Shown: piece after piece, positions 25,487-34,266 of the stretch
How the letters are laid out: the number at the start of each line of letters is the position of its first letter
Position numbering within the stretch: the stretch's first letter is position 1
DNA from: 21-14-0-10-47-8 sp966211455
GTDB lineage: Bacteria; Bdellovibrionota; Bdellovibrionia; Bdellovibrionales; Bdellovibrionaceae
NCBI GenBank assembly: GCA_966211455.1
Contig: CBIHNI010000003.1
Coordinates: 62,001-126,000 of the forward strand
Length of the DNA stretch: 64,000 nucleotides
Direction of reading: 5' to 3'
Made by a program: the position numbers and the translations under genes
The notes under the pieces: model-generated
What the model was told of the DNA's origin: nothing
The model's database searches: none
What the model saw: the letters and a program-made list of their open reading frames with translations, nothing else

Positions 25487-26343
25487 TGAAAAGACGATTC
25501 ACTCCCCTGGCTTTGATGGCGCTGATGTGTGCCGCTTGCAGTGACAACAATCTTCCCAAGTACGACGAACTGAAGGGTCTGCGTGTTTTGGCTTTGATCG
25601 CCAGTCAACCCGAAGTCGATGCCGGTGGCAGCACCACCATCACTCCGATCGTCAGCGACATTCAAGAAACCACCGCCCTGACCTATGAATCCATCGGCTG
25701 CATCGCTTTGACCAGCGTCGATACTTCTTGCGCCGGCAACCCGACCGCGACGGCTTTGCAGAATGGCACTTTAAATAGCGGCGATATGGTCGTCGGTCGA
25801 AGCTTCACGGGTGCCGCCACCACCATCAACGTGACGATCCCGAATAGCACCACGATCTTCAATCAGCGCAGCACCCAGGATCAGTTCAATGGCGTGACTT
25901 ATTTGGTGACTTACACGTTGAAAAATTCGCGCGGCGAAAGCCTGCAAAGTTATCGTCGCATTCTGGTTTCGACCCGTCCGGGTGCCGAAAAAAATCAGAA
26001 TCCAGTTTTAAACGACGTGCTGGCCGACGGCGCGGCACTGACCACAACTTTGCCGGCCGGGCAGAAATTGAATTTAAGGCCTTCTTTCGGAGCGGTGACG
26101 GCCGAAGCCTACCGCGTGCAGGAAAGCTCTGGAAATTTTCGCAATGAAACAGAAGAGCTGATCACGACTTGGTTTATCACCGACGGTGAAATGAAATATT
26201 ACCGCTCGGTTTCAGGCGATGAAAACATCTTCACCGCGCCGGACGCATTGCCATCCGGTCGTGACACGTTGATGATCGCCGTGACCCGGGACGGTCGCGG
26301 CGGTTTAGCCTACAAACGCAAATGCTTCGGCACCTGTCCGTAG
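25486..26343 (+). CDS. Lipoprotein of the TonB operon
   Basis: 285 residues from the ATG at 25486 that overlaps the receptor stop, with GGAGAG upstream. Signal peptide with lipobox LMCAAC. The mature protein is Thr/Ser-rich with Ig-like beta-strand patterns (VDAGGSTTITPIVSDIQE; a VTRDGRGGLAYKR ending) and two Cys pairs. Its coupling to the receptor suggests a surface or periplasmic ligand-binding partner, as SusD-like or other accessory lipoproteins are for other receptors. It shows no SusD similarity that I can see. Confidence 0.8.
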   Translation: MKRRFTPLALMALMCAACSDNNLPKYDELKGLRVLALIASQPEVDAGGSTTITPIVSDIQETTALTYESIGCIALTSVDTSCAGNPTATALQNGTLNSGDMVVGRSFTGAATTINVTIPNSTTIFNQRSTQDQFNGVTYLVTYTLKNSRGESLQSYRRILVSTRPGAEKNQNPVLNDVLADGAALTTTLPAGQKLNLRPSFGAVTAEAYRVQESSGNFRNETEELITTWFITDGEMKYYRSVSGDENIFTAPDALPSGRDTLMIAVTRDGRGGLAYKRKCFGTCP

Positions 26344-26355
26344 GCCGGGATCCAA

Positions 26356-26955
26356 TTACATATTTTGCTCGGATTGTTGAACTTGCTGACCTTTTTTGGC
26401 CGCAGCCGCCGCCTCGAACTGACGTGATTTCAAATCCGCTTGGCAAACGGCCAATTTGGTTTCGTACTCGTCCTGGCGCTTTTCCAAAACGTTACGGTAA
26501 TTGCGGAAGCGTTCGATGCGATCTTTCAAGAATTCTTCTTTCACGCCGACGATTTTATCTTTCTCGTCGATGCCGACATTGAATTCATCTTCTTTATCCG
26601 TCACGCGATCAACAGGCTCGGTCCACATCAGCTTGCCATCGCCACCGTTCTTCCGATCGGCCACATCGGCTTTGCACTGACGAAGAACGCCGTACAAACC
26701 CAATGATCCGTAGGCGCGATTGCCATACACGCGATCTTCTAACGAATACACATCGTTCTGCAAACGACGAAGCTCTTCGTTCATCATGACTTTCTTTTGC
26801 ACGACCATGTTACCTTCCTTCACGCCCAACGCGGTATCAGAAGACACTTCGGTTCGTTTTTCGATTTCGGTTTCGATTTTTTCGGCCTTATGAGGATTGC
26901 TAGAGCAAGCGGCCATTGAAATTGCTGCCAACGACAGCAAAAGGATCTTTTTCAT
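26356..26955 (-). CDS. Coiled-coil lipoprotein
   Basis: 199 residues from the ATG at 26955 with GAAAGGG upstream. Lipobox ISMAAC at residues 12-17. The mature part is almost wholly charged helix (KAEKIETEIEKRTEV, MMNEELRRLQNDVYSLEDRVYG, LKDRIERFRNYRNVLEKRQDEYETKLAVCQ) and so a predicted coiled coil anchored to a membrane. Function is unknown. It ends 12 bp from the convergent TonB-operon lipoprotein. An inverted repeat lies just upstream. Confidence 0.78.
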   Translation of the reverse strand: MKKILLLSLAAISMAACSSNPHKAEKIETEIEKRTEVSSDTALGVKEGNMVVQKKVMMNEELRRLQNDVYSLEDRVYGNRAYGSLGLYGVLRQCKADVADRKNGGDGKLMWTEPVDRVTDKEDEFNVGIDEKDKIVGVKEEFLKDRIERFRNYRNVLEKRQDEYETKLAVCQADLKSRQFEAAAAAKKGQQVQQSEQNM

Positions 26956-26969
26956 TTTGATTCCCTTTC

Positions 26970-27025
26970 TGACTCTCACACACCTTTGAGAGCTGTTTAT
27001 GTCTCAAAGGTAGTCTGTGAGGTCA
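26970..27025. promoter_or_regulatory. Inverted repeat between two minus-strand genes
   Basis: ACCTTTGAGA (26982-26991) pairs perfectly with TCTCAAAGGT (27002-27011). Weaker outer pairing continues on both sides (CTCACA with TGTGAG, TGAC with GTCA). No U run follows on the minus strand. It could be a terminator for the gene at 27109 or a leader structure/operator for the lipoprotein gene at 26955. Confidence 0.5.
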
Positions 27026-27108
27026 GAAGAAGGAATCGATGTCGCAAAGACGCAAGCCCTTGATTTCCCTAGGCTGTTGTTTCTAAGCGACGCCTTAAAT
27101 TGTCAGTG

Positions 27109-27393
27109 TTATTTTTTTGCTTCGTCAGAATCGACAGCATTCTTCGCTTCTGAAGCTTTGTCTTTCGTGTACTCGGCACCCTCTTCGATGCGGTGACCGG
27201 CTTTTTTCGCCGCGCATTTCACGTCGCCTTCAGCGCAGAAAGCTTCTTTCACACGGTTTCCGGCTTTTTTAGCGCTGCGTTTGACGTCGTTGCCAGTCGC
27301 GGCTGCTTTTTCTTTCATTGTTTCTTCAGCGAATGAAGCAGAAGCCATTCCCATCATCAAGAAACCAGCGATCAAAAGTTGAGTTGCTTTCAT
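27109..27393 (-). CDS. Small secreted Lys/Ala-rich protein
   Basis: 94 residues. Signal peptide MKATQLLIAGFLMMGMASASFA, then two similar short units (NDVKRSAKKAGNRVKEAFCAEGD and VKCAAKKAGHRIEEGAEY) with a Cys pair, and a Lys/Ala/Asp amphipathic tail. The pattern resembles small stress-induced periplasmic or LEA-like proteins, but no exact family is claimed. AGGAGA precedes the ATG. No terminator with a U run is seen. Confidence 0.75.
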   Translation of the reverse strand: MKATQLLIAGFLMMGMASASFAEETMKEKAAATGNDVKRSAKKAGNRVKEAFCAEGDVKCAAKKAGHRIEEGAEYTKDKASEAKNAVDSDEAKK

Positions 27394-27534
27394 GTGCGTT
27401 CTCCTTGTTCAAAACGTTATGGTTGCATTGCAGAACAAGGACATTGCAAAAGTCAGAACCAAGCTCGGATCGAAATAAACTGCAGAAGAACACATTTTGA
27501 AGCGGAGTCTGGGTCAATATTCCCCGCGTGCGTC

Positions 27535-28077
27535 TTAGAAATACACGCCGGCGCGAAGCAAGGCACCCAATGTGGGCTGGCGTTCCAATTCTTCGCCGAA
27601 TAACAAACGGCCTTCGACCGAAAGCCATGCGATCGGAATATCAAGACTAAGGCCGAAACTTCCGCCGGCCAAAAGCTTATTCTTTGAGCTGTTGCTGGTT
27701 GTGGTTCCAACCAAAGAAGTATCGACCTTCTCTTTATAAAAACCAGCACCACCGCCGACAAAAGGAGCGATGCGATTCCACGAAACTGGACGATAATGTC
27801 CCCATAACATGATGTCTTCATAGCTGCGTTTCAAGTTCAGACTGGCATTGCCAGAGACTTCTTCAAAACTGGCGCGCTCGATCAGGCCGATCCATTTTCC
27901 GTAACCACCACCAACCGCAAAGTTGGTGAAGTTCTGGCTGGTGGCATCGCCTTGAATATTTTTGTCCGAACGAAACTCTCCGCCGTAAGCCAAGATCGCT
28001 TTCACCGTCTTCGGTGTCTCCAGCGCAAAAGCGTTGATCGTAAAGATGATCATCAGAATCAGGATCAAGGCTCTCAT
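27535..28077 (-). CDS. Small outer-membrane beta-barrel protein
   Basis: 180 residues from the ATG at 28077, which has AAGGAG upstream inside the end of the previous gene and overlaps its stop (ATGA). The signal peptide is LILILMIIFTINAFA. The mature chain shows alternating hydrophobic strands and Gly/aromatic turns (FAVGGGYGKWIGLIER, IAPFVGGGAGFYKEKV, LLAGGSFGLSLDIPIAWLSVEGRLLFG) and ends in ...GVYF, the C-terminal aromatic typical of barrels, about eight strands. Co-expressed with a zinc-protease-like lipoprotein. Confidence 0.8.
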   Translation of the reverse strand: MRALILILMIIFTINAFALETPKTVKAILAYGGEFRSDKNIQGDATSQNFTNFAVGGGYGKWIGLIERASFEEVSGNASLNLKRSYEDIMLWGHYRPVSWNRIAPFVGGGAGFYKEKVDTSLVGTTTSNSSKNKLLAGGSFGLSLDIPIAWLSVEGRLLFGEELERQPTLGALLRAGVYF

Positions 28078-29366
28078 GGCTTCACTCCTTTTTCTTGCGT
28101 TTCGATGCCCCGGCACTTTTCGCCCATCTTGGTCAGCTGCTCGTCGGCTGCCGGCATCAGCTTCGCCACTTTGAAACACTCTTTCGAACCCATGTCTTTC
28201 ACTTGCTCGGTGAAAAGCTCGGTCACTTGTCCCAAGGTCAGATATTCATCTGACTTTAAATTTTCCAACTTGGTTTTCAGCACCGGCAAAGTTTCCGTCA
28301 GGACCTGCGCCATTTTTTTTCGTGCCTCTTCGTTGGAAATGTTCTTTCCCATGCCGTACTCGATGGTGAAATTTCTTAAAGCGCGCGCCAACTGGGTGCC
28401 ATGTTGGTACGAGCGGAAAAGCAGATTGTCTTCGGTTTCGCCGGCCGCGATTCGTTCTTGCAAAAACTCTTTGGTGAAAAGCTGATCCGGAATGGTTTCC
28501 AAAGTGCGGTTGATTTTCTCGGACGGCAAAGAACGGCCGACAAAGTTGTTATCTCCCGAATAGATCCAGCCCCACAAATCGGCAAAACCTTCGTTCACCC
28601 CGCGCATCAGAACGGTGTGATAAACCAAGCGCGGATCCGTGTTCTCGCGCATGCGCGAGCCACGAATCATCGTGCTCAATCCCAGGTTGCCGGTCACATC
28701 TAAATCTTCCACCGGGTGCAAAGTCGGCTTTTCGGCATCCGGATATTTTTCGCCCAAAGGCTCGACGACCATTTTCTGAAAAAGCGCGTGAAAGTGTTCG
28801 TGCCCGATGACCCCGGCGTTCGCCATGATCGGCAAAGCGGAATCCGTGTAAGGCACAACCAGCAGGGCATCGTACTGGCCGGTATAAAGGGCATTGTTTT
28901 CAAGCATGCCGGCCGAAGAGCGGAACTTGGCATTGACGGCCACCGTGCGCGGATATGACAAAACATTTTTCGCGCCGACCGAGTCTTCGAGATTCTTCAG
29001 TTTTTCGAAATGCGCGTAGACGGTCAAAAGCTGCAGACTGAGATCGTCGGTCGCAACAATCACGTCATTGGCGTCTCGCATGTATTGAAGGTTCGGGGCA
29101 CGCCCCTGCAATTGGCCTTTGCTAGTACTGGGATCGATCAGAAATTTGGCCGCCCCACCGCGCAAGGATGGAAGACTGTGCAATGACATCAGCTCGACGA
29201 CTTCCATCTTGTAAGTGCCTTCCGTGTAAACAGGGATTTGCACCTTCACAGGAGAGTTCTCGTCCAGCGTTTTTTCTTTCTTTTCCCAAGAGCAGGCAGA
29301 CAGTCCGATGACCAAAGCCCCCAGCCAGAATATTTCGATCATCTTGATCTGCTTTACAGTTCGCAT
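28074..29366 (-). CDS. Lipoprotein with HExxH zinc-protease motif
   Basis: 430 residues from the ATG at 29366. Lipobox GLSAC near residue 25. HEHFH at about 189-193 (in NAGVIGHEHFHALF) fits a zinc metallopeptidase active site, and NEGFADLWGW about 65 residues later could supply the third ligand as in gluzincins. I cannot place it in a named peptidase family. The frame is open to 29504 but the earlier part has no ribosome site or signal. It overlaps the downstream barrel gene by 4 bp, so protease-like lipoprotein and barrel are made together. Confidence 0.8.
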   Translation of the reverse strand: MRTVKQIKMIEIFWLGALVIGLSACSWEKKEKTLDENSPVKVQIPVYTEGTYKMEVVELMSLHSLPSLRGGAAKFLIDPSTSKGQLQGRAPNLQYMRDANDVIVATDDLSLQLLTVYAHFEKLKNLEDSVGAKNVLSYPRTVAVNAKFRSSAGMLENNALYTGQYDALLVVPYTDSALPIMANAGVIGHEHFHALFQKMVVEPLGEKYPDAEKPTLHPVEDLDVTGNLGLSTMIRGSRMRENTDPRLVYHTVLMRGVNEGFADLWGWIYSGDNNFVGRSLPSEKINRTLETIPDQLFTKEFLQERIAAGETEDNLLFRSYQHGTQLARALRNFTIEYGMGKNISNEEARKKMAQVLTETLPVLKTKLENLKSDEYLTLGQVTELFTEQVKDMGSKECFKVAKLMPAADEQLTKMGEKCRGIETQEKGVKP

Positions 29367-29533
29367 TTCACCACCCCTAACGCGAGTGGCCCAATTTACC
29401 CGAAGATCCCGGCCCGCTCTGAAATTTTTCAGATCTATCGTGGGTTTCCGGGCTTTTCGGGAACTTTCCTGAAAGGAGTTTCTGACTGTATAAAGGATGG
29501 ACATGTAGGGGTTACAAACCTTATATTCCTGCC

Positions 29534-31813
29534 ATGCTTGAAACCCCTTCTGGCGCCGATCTTATTCTCAAAAATCTGAATGGACCGCAAAAAGATGCCA
29601 TTCAAACCCTGGATGGTCCCCTGCTGATTTTAGCGGGCGCGGGCTCGGGGAAAACGCGCGTGCTGACACACCGGATGGCACATATCATTGCACAGGGAAA
29701 AGCTCCTCCGGATGGAATTTTGGCGGTGACCTTCACCAACAAAGCGGCACGCGAAATGGAATCGCGGATCTTTAAACTTTTTTCGGATATCGGCATTCCG
29801 GTTTATGAGTCTTTATGGGTTTCGACCTTCCACAGTTTCTGCAACCGCGTTCTGCGCGAACACATCACGCTGTTGGATTATAAAAGCTATTTCAATATCT
29901 ATGACGATGGCGACCAGCTTTCGCAGATCAAAAAAGTCATGCAGGCTTTGAACATCAGCGACAAGGTTCATCCCGCTAAAGCTTTCCGCAATCGCATCAA
30001 CACGGCCAAGATGTTGGGGCTAAATCCCGAAGACGTCCCACGCTCGCGCTCTTTCTTTATGGACGACAAAAGCTTGGATGTGTATCGCATGTACGAAGCC
30101 GAAATGAAAAAGGCGAACTGCCTGGATTTCGGTGATCTGCTAATGAAGGTCTACGAAATTTTCCGCATGTATCCGGCCGTGCTTGAACAGTACCAGGAAA
30201 AATTCCGCTACATCATGGTCGACGAGTATCAAGACACCAACCACATCCAATACCTGTTGGTGCAGATGCTGGCGCAAAAGCACCGCAATCTGTGCGTGGT
30301 CGGCGACGAAGATCAATCGATCTACAGCTGGCGTGGTGCGGATATCAAAAACATTCTGGATTTCGAAAAAGACTTCCCGGAAGCCAAGGTCGTAAAACTC
30401 GAAGAAAACTATCGCTCGTCCGGCAATATCGTCAAAGCGGCGACCACGGTCATCAAGAACAACACAGAACGAAAAGATAAAACCCTGTTCACCAGCAATC
30501 CGGAAGGCGAGCTGATTTCCGTGCGCGAAGAAAAGTCCGAATACGATGAAGCGCGCTGGGTGGTTCGTCAGATTCAAAACCTGATGAACGAAGGCGACGC
30601 CAATTATGCCGACTGCGCGATTTTTTATCGCACCAATGCTCAGTCCCGCGTGCTGGAAGAGCAGCTTCGCACCAACTCGGTCCCTTACAAGATCGTCGGT
30701 GGAGTGCGCTTCTACGAGCGCATGGAGATCAAAGATATCTTGGGCTATTTGAAACTCACTTTGAATCCATCCGACGATATGGCGTTTAAGCGCGTGATCA
30801 ATACGCCGGCGCGCGGAATCGGCAAGACCACCATCGAAAAGCTGGAAGAGTACTCGATGAACCATAAGCTCAGCCTATCCGCCGCGGCCGAGCGCGCCTG
30901 CGACGAGCGCCTCTTCAATGCGGGCGTCACCGGTAAGTTCCGCAATTTCTTACGCCTGATGGAAGAGCTGCGCGAGCTTTCGCAGACACACAACCTGCTT
31001 GATTTCTATCACATGGCTTTGGAAAAAACCGAATACGTGCAAATGCTCAAGGTCGAAGAATCGCCCGAGGCGAAAGCGCGTATCGAAAACTTGGAAGAGA
31101 TGAGCAACGCTCTGACCCAGTTTATGAAAGAGCGCGAAGACGCGAGCCTGCAATCTTTCCTAGAGGAGATGGCGCTGGTGTCCGATGTGGATTCTTTGGA
31201 TGAAGAGCAAAACGGCGTCACGCTGATGACCCTGCATATTTCCAAGGGTCTTGAATACCCTTACGTCTTTGTCGTCGGTTGGGAAGAGAACTTATTCCCC
31301 AGCGCTAAATCCGTGGACGAAGATGAGGAAAACTCGCTGGAAGAAGAGCGCCGATTGGCTTATGTCGGGATGACCCGGGCGCGCCAGCAATTGTTCCTGA
31401 CCTATGCCCGTTCACGCAAAGTTTGGGGACAAGAGCAGTTCAATCCACCCTCGCGCTTCTTAAAGGAAATCCCGGCCGAGCTGACACAGTTCACGACCGC
31501 ACTTTCGACTCCGAAATTTGTTTCTCGCTTTAGCGGCATGGCGACCGGCAATGGTTCGATGTACGGGGGCTCGCCCCAGTACCGCAACAACAAAGCTTTC
31601 GATGACGAGATCGATGCCTTCCCCGATTACGAAATGGGCGATGCCAGCAACGGCGATCTGAAAAAGAATATGCGCGTGCGCCACCCGACATTTGGGGTCG
31701 GCACTGTGTTTGAAACAGAGGGAAGTGGAGACACGCAAAAGGTCAGCGTGCTTTTCGCCGACCAGACCATCAAAAAATTCGTCGCCAAATACGCGCGCTT
31801 GGAACGACTGTAA
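29534..31813 (+). CDS. UvrD/PcrA-type ATP-dependent DNA helicase
   Basis: 759 residues, typical for superfamily 1A helicases. Motifs: Walker A AGAGSGKTRVLTHR (about 33-46), Ia VTFTNKAAREM, II VDEYQDTN, III VVGDEDQSIYSWRGAD, IV LEENYRSSGNIV, V VTLMTLHISKGLEYPYVFVVG and VI RRLAYVGMTRAR. The C-terminus (MRVRHPTFGVGTV...KVSVLFADQTIKKF) matches the RNA-polymerase-binding Tudor-like domain of PcrA/UvrD. Functions in repair, rolling-circle replication and transcription-replication conflict in relatives. Stands alone, convergent with the gene ending at 31814. Confidence 0.95.
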   Translation: MLETPSGADLILKNLNGPQKDAIQTLDGPLLILAGAGSGKTRVLTHRMAHIIAQGKAPPDGILAVTFTNKAAREMESRIFKLFSDIGIPVYESLWVSTFHSFCNRVLREHITLLDYKSYFNIYDDGDQLSQIKKVMQALNISDKVHPAKAFRNRINTAKMLGLNPEDVPRSRSFFMDDKSLDVYRMYEAEMKKANCLDFGDLLMKVYEIFRMYPAVLEQYQEKFRYIMVDEYQDTNHIQYLLVQMLAQKHRNLCVVGDEDQSIYSWRGADIKNILDFEKDFPEAKVVKLEENYRSSGNIVKAATTVIKNNTERKDKTLFTSNPEGELISVREEKSEYDEARWVVRQIQNLMNEGDANYADCAIFYRTNAQSRVLEEQLRTNSVPYKIVGGVRFYERMEIKDILGYLKLTLNPSDDMAFKRVINTPARGIGKTTIEKLEEYSMNHKLSLSAAAERACDERLFNAGVTGKFRNFLRLMEELRELSQTHNLLDFYHMALEKTEYVQMLKVEESPEAKARIENLEEMSNALTQFMKEREDASLQSFLEEMALVSDVDSLDEEQNGVTLMTLHISKGLEYPYVFVVGWEENLFPSAKSVDEDEENSLEEERRLAYVGMTRARQQLFLTYARSRKVWGQEQFNPPSRFLKEIPAELTQFTTALSTPKFVSRFSGMATGNGSMYGGSPQYRNNKAFDDEIDAFPDYEMGDASNGDLKKNMRVRHPTFGVGTVFETEGSGDTQKVSVLFADQTIKKFVAKYARLERL

Positions 31814-32722
31814 TCAGTTCGTTCCGCTGGCGCCTTTGGCCTTGGGTGCTGTCACCTTGGGTCCAACTTGGACGCCAGGGGCGGGTCTGAAGTCATCTCC
31901 AAACTGGCTGCACATCTCCAAAGCTTTGCTCACGGTTTGCATGCTCAGCGCCCCGTTTTTCAAATTGGAATCCGTTTTCGATCTTAAGGTGTCGGGATCC
32001 GTTTCATTGACAAGATTGATGGACGATCCCCAAAGCTGACCCGGCGCCGATGCATTTGCCGCCTTTTGAATATGCGCCATATCCGATTTCACCACTCGCT
32101 CCCGGGTCGTATCGTTTTGCGTGAGAGCAAAGGCATTACCCAGATCTGCATAATCAACCGACAACTCGGCACATTGATTCATCGTCTTGGCCTTTTCCAA
32201 AAACTTTGGATCTTTCATTAATTTTTTATTCACTTCGAACATCAGGCTGTCGCAGGCCTGACGGGTGGCCGTCACACAGACCATCGTGATGTTTTTCTCT
32301 TTGATCCCGGCTTTTAAAGAGACAATTCCCGTATCGCAGCTGGTTTTGGAACGAAGCTTGCCATCGTCATAGATAGCCGTCGTCTGCGCTTCGCCAACAC
32401 CGAAGGCTCCGCCATTGCGTTTTGCCAGATTCATTTCGGTGATCGAAGTGACCGTTTCCGTAACCGGCTTTTCGCGATTCCAAAAAATGTAGCTCGTCCC
32501 AAGATCGTTCTTCAAAGAAGCCGTCGCGCCTTGCTTATCTGGATCCGAATCGCTTTCTTTGCTTTTATCAAACTGATAAAGCGAGCCTTTCGGCAAGGTC
32601 AAAGAAGACCCATCGAAGTTCACACCCGGAGTGATCAAATGTTTTCGATACTCGTCCGTTCTAAAAATACAAAAACCCGTGCTGTGAAAGAGCAATACCG
32701 CTATTGGCAAAAAAAGCTTCAT
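31814..32722 (-). CDS. Secreted hypothetical protein
   Basis: 302 residues from the ATG at 32722, preceded by GGAAGGA at a good distance; a TTG two codons upstream is too close to that site. Signal peptide LFLPIAVLLFHSTGFC, whose final Cys might make it a lipoprotein, though the lipobox is poor (HSTGFC). The mature chain has several Cys (SKTSCDTG, MVCVTATRQACDSL, NQCAELS) and a Pro/Lys-rich C-terminus. No family recognised. Stop codons of this gene and the helicase gene are adjacent. Confidence 0.72.
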   Translation of the reverse strand: MKLFLPIAVLLFHSTGFCIFRTDEYRKHLITPGVNFDGSSLTLPKGSLYQFDKSKESDSDPDKQGATASLKNDLGTSYIFWNREKPVTETVTSITEMNLAKRNGGAFGVGEAQTTAIYDDGKLRSKTSCDTGIVSLKAGIKEKNITMVCVTATRQACDSLMFEVNKKLMKDPKFLEKAKTMNQCAELSVDYADLGNAFALTQNDTTRERVVKSDMAHIQKAANASAPGQLWGSSINLVNETDPDTLRSKTDSNLKNGALSMQTVSKALEMCSQFGDDFRPAPGVQVGPKVTAPKAKGASGTN

Positions 32723-32816
32723 GGCCAATCCTTCCTGTCCGTAGATCTTTACCTTTACAGATTAGGATATTCGAGGCTGGCCTAGTCTTCTAGCTTCCGA
32801 CGGAAAAGACCGCGAC

Positions 32817-34037
32817 TTATAGCCCAAGATCCAGTCCAGGATCGGAAACTTTTTTTGCAGATTTGAGGTTGTCCCACTCCGATTGGTATTCACTGGCATC
32901 CGTGGGTTTGATGATTTTGGAAATATCGGGATTCTTGTATTCGGCGCGCACCCCATCCCAGCCCTGATACTGGCGGGAATTTTCGGTGCGCGAGATTTCA
33001 AATTCCGGAACCAGGGCCGCCTTCCCGCCGCCATCCGGAATATCCAACGAAAGATTCGGCATGGCCAAGCCGGACAGATGTCCCCAAAGCTCGCGCTGAA
33101 TCTGCATCGAATCTTCGATCGAAGTGCGCAGATGATCCGTTCCTTCGGAAGGGTCGCACTGAAACATGTAATAAGGCTTCACCCGCAGGTACAACAATCG
33201 TCGCGACAAAGCTTGCACGATGGCCGGGTGATTGTTGACCCCGTTTAAGAGCACCATCTGATTCATCACCGGAATCCCGTGATCCACCAGATTATCCAAG
33301 GCGGTCTTTGCTTCCAAGGTCAGCTCGCGCGGATGATTGAAATGGGTCATTAAGAAAACCGGCGCGTACTGACGGATCATCTTCGCTAACGCCGGCGTCA
33401 CACGCATGGGGCAAACCACCGGCATGCGCGTCCCGATGCGGATGATCTCAACATGTTCGATCTCACGCAGATCAGAAAGCACCCGTTCCAGCTGCGCATC
33501 CGACAAGGTCAGCGGATCGCCGCCGGACAGGATCACTTCACGAATACCTGTATGAGATTGAATGTACTGCAAAGCCTGTTCATATTCGTTTGCTTTGATG
33601 AAAGCCTGATCCTGACCGGTGAAATGCTTGCGCGTGCAATAGCGACAGTAAACGCTGCAGATATCGGTCACCAAAAACAGAACGCGGTCCGAATAGCGAT
33701 GAATGATGCGCGAAACCGGATTGTTCTTTTTTTCACCCAAAGGATCCAACATCGATTGCTGTCCCGGCATGAGCTCGAGCGCTGACGGCATCAAAATTCG
33801 GCGGATGGGGTCGTTCGCATCTTCTTTTCGCACCAACGAAGCGTAATACGGAGTCGTGCGGATATTGAAAATCTCGCTGCCTTCGTCGAAGGCTTTTTGC
33901 TCGTCATTTGACAGGGTGAAATGCTTCTCGAAATCGGCTTTTCTCTTCAGCGATTGCTGCAATTGCCAGGTCCAAGAACCCCAGGATTCCTCGGAAATCG
34001 ACTCGGATTTATGGGATTTTGAGAATGAAAACTTCAT
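32817..34037 (-). CDS. kamA: KamA-family radical SAM aminomutase (lysine 2,3-aminomutase-like)
   Basis: 406 residues from the ATG at 34037 (AGAAGGA upstream; an ATG at 34073 is a weaker alternative). The radical SAM cluster CSVYCRYCTRKH is followed by VILSGGDPLTLSD, IRIGTRMPVVCPMRVTP and THFNHPRE. The PLP-enzyme region is YYMFQCDPSEGTDHLRTSIEDS and SLDIPDGGGKAALVPEF. These make lysine 2,3-aminomutase (L-lysine to beta-lysine) the best fit. No Cys lies beyond QCDP, so the C-terminal zinc-site cysteines of clostridial KamA are missing. Related roles such as EF-P lysine modification (EpmB) remain possible. Confidence 0.85.
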   Translation of the reverse strand: MKFSFSKSHKSESISEESWGSWTWQLQQSLKRKADFEKHFTLSNDEQKAFDEGSEIFNIRTTPYYASLVRKEDANDPIRRILMPSALELMPGQQSMLDPLGEKKNNPVSRIIHRYSDRVLFLVTDICSVYCRYCTRKHFTGQDQAFIKANEYEQALQYIQSHTGIREVILSGGDPLTLSDAQLERVLSDLREIEHVEIIRIGTRMPVVCPMRVTPALAKMIRQYAPVFLMTHFNHPRELTLEAKTALDNLVDHGIPVMNQMVLLNGVNNHPAIVQALSRRLLYLRVKPYYMFQCDPSEGTDHLRTSIEDSMQIQRELWGHLSGLAMPNLSLDIPDGGGKAALVPEFEISRTENSRQYQGWDGVRAEYKNPDISKIIKPTDASEYQSEWDNLKSAKKVSDPGLDLGL

Positions 34038-34127
34038 TGTGTCCTTCTGGGATCCATCGAATAGCTTGATCATAGGCCTTTGACAAGAGCTTAAACACTG
34101 ATCAACTGTCGAACTTTTTCCATCTCG

Positions 34128-34178
34128 TCTCAATATGAGATTCACCAGTGCTGTCGAACACTTACTCACCTGGGTGAG
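34128..34178. promoter_or_regulatory. Palindromes in the kamA / 34267 divergent region
   Basis: TCTCA-ATA-TGAGA (34128-34140) is a perfect 13-bp palindrome of the type also at 1667 and 55819. CTCACC-TG-GGTGAG (34165-34178) is a second perfect one. Both lie between divergent starts at 34037 and 34267 and look like operator sites. A TTGGCAT...TTGAAT string at 34191-34208 is close to a sigma-54 promoter but lacks the -12 GC. Confidence 0.4.
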
Positions 34179-34266
34179 ACACCCCCACGCTTGGCATCGG
34201 CCTTGAATAACCATCAGTTGTATCAATTTTTATATGGGCCGGAGGCCTTTAACAGGAGGACTTTTT

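Noticed and set aside
34191..34208. Sigma-54-like sequence TTGGCATCGGCCTTGAAT upstream of 34267
   Set aside because: The invariant -12 GC is GA, so the core requirement fails.
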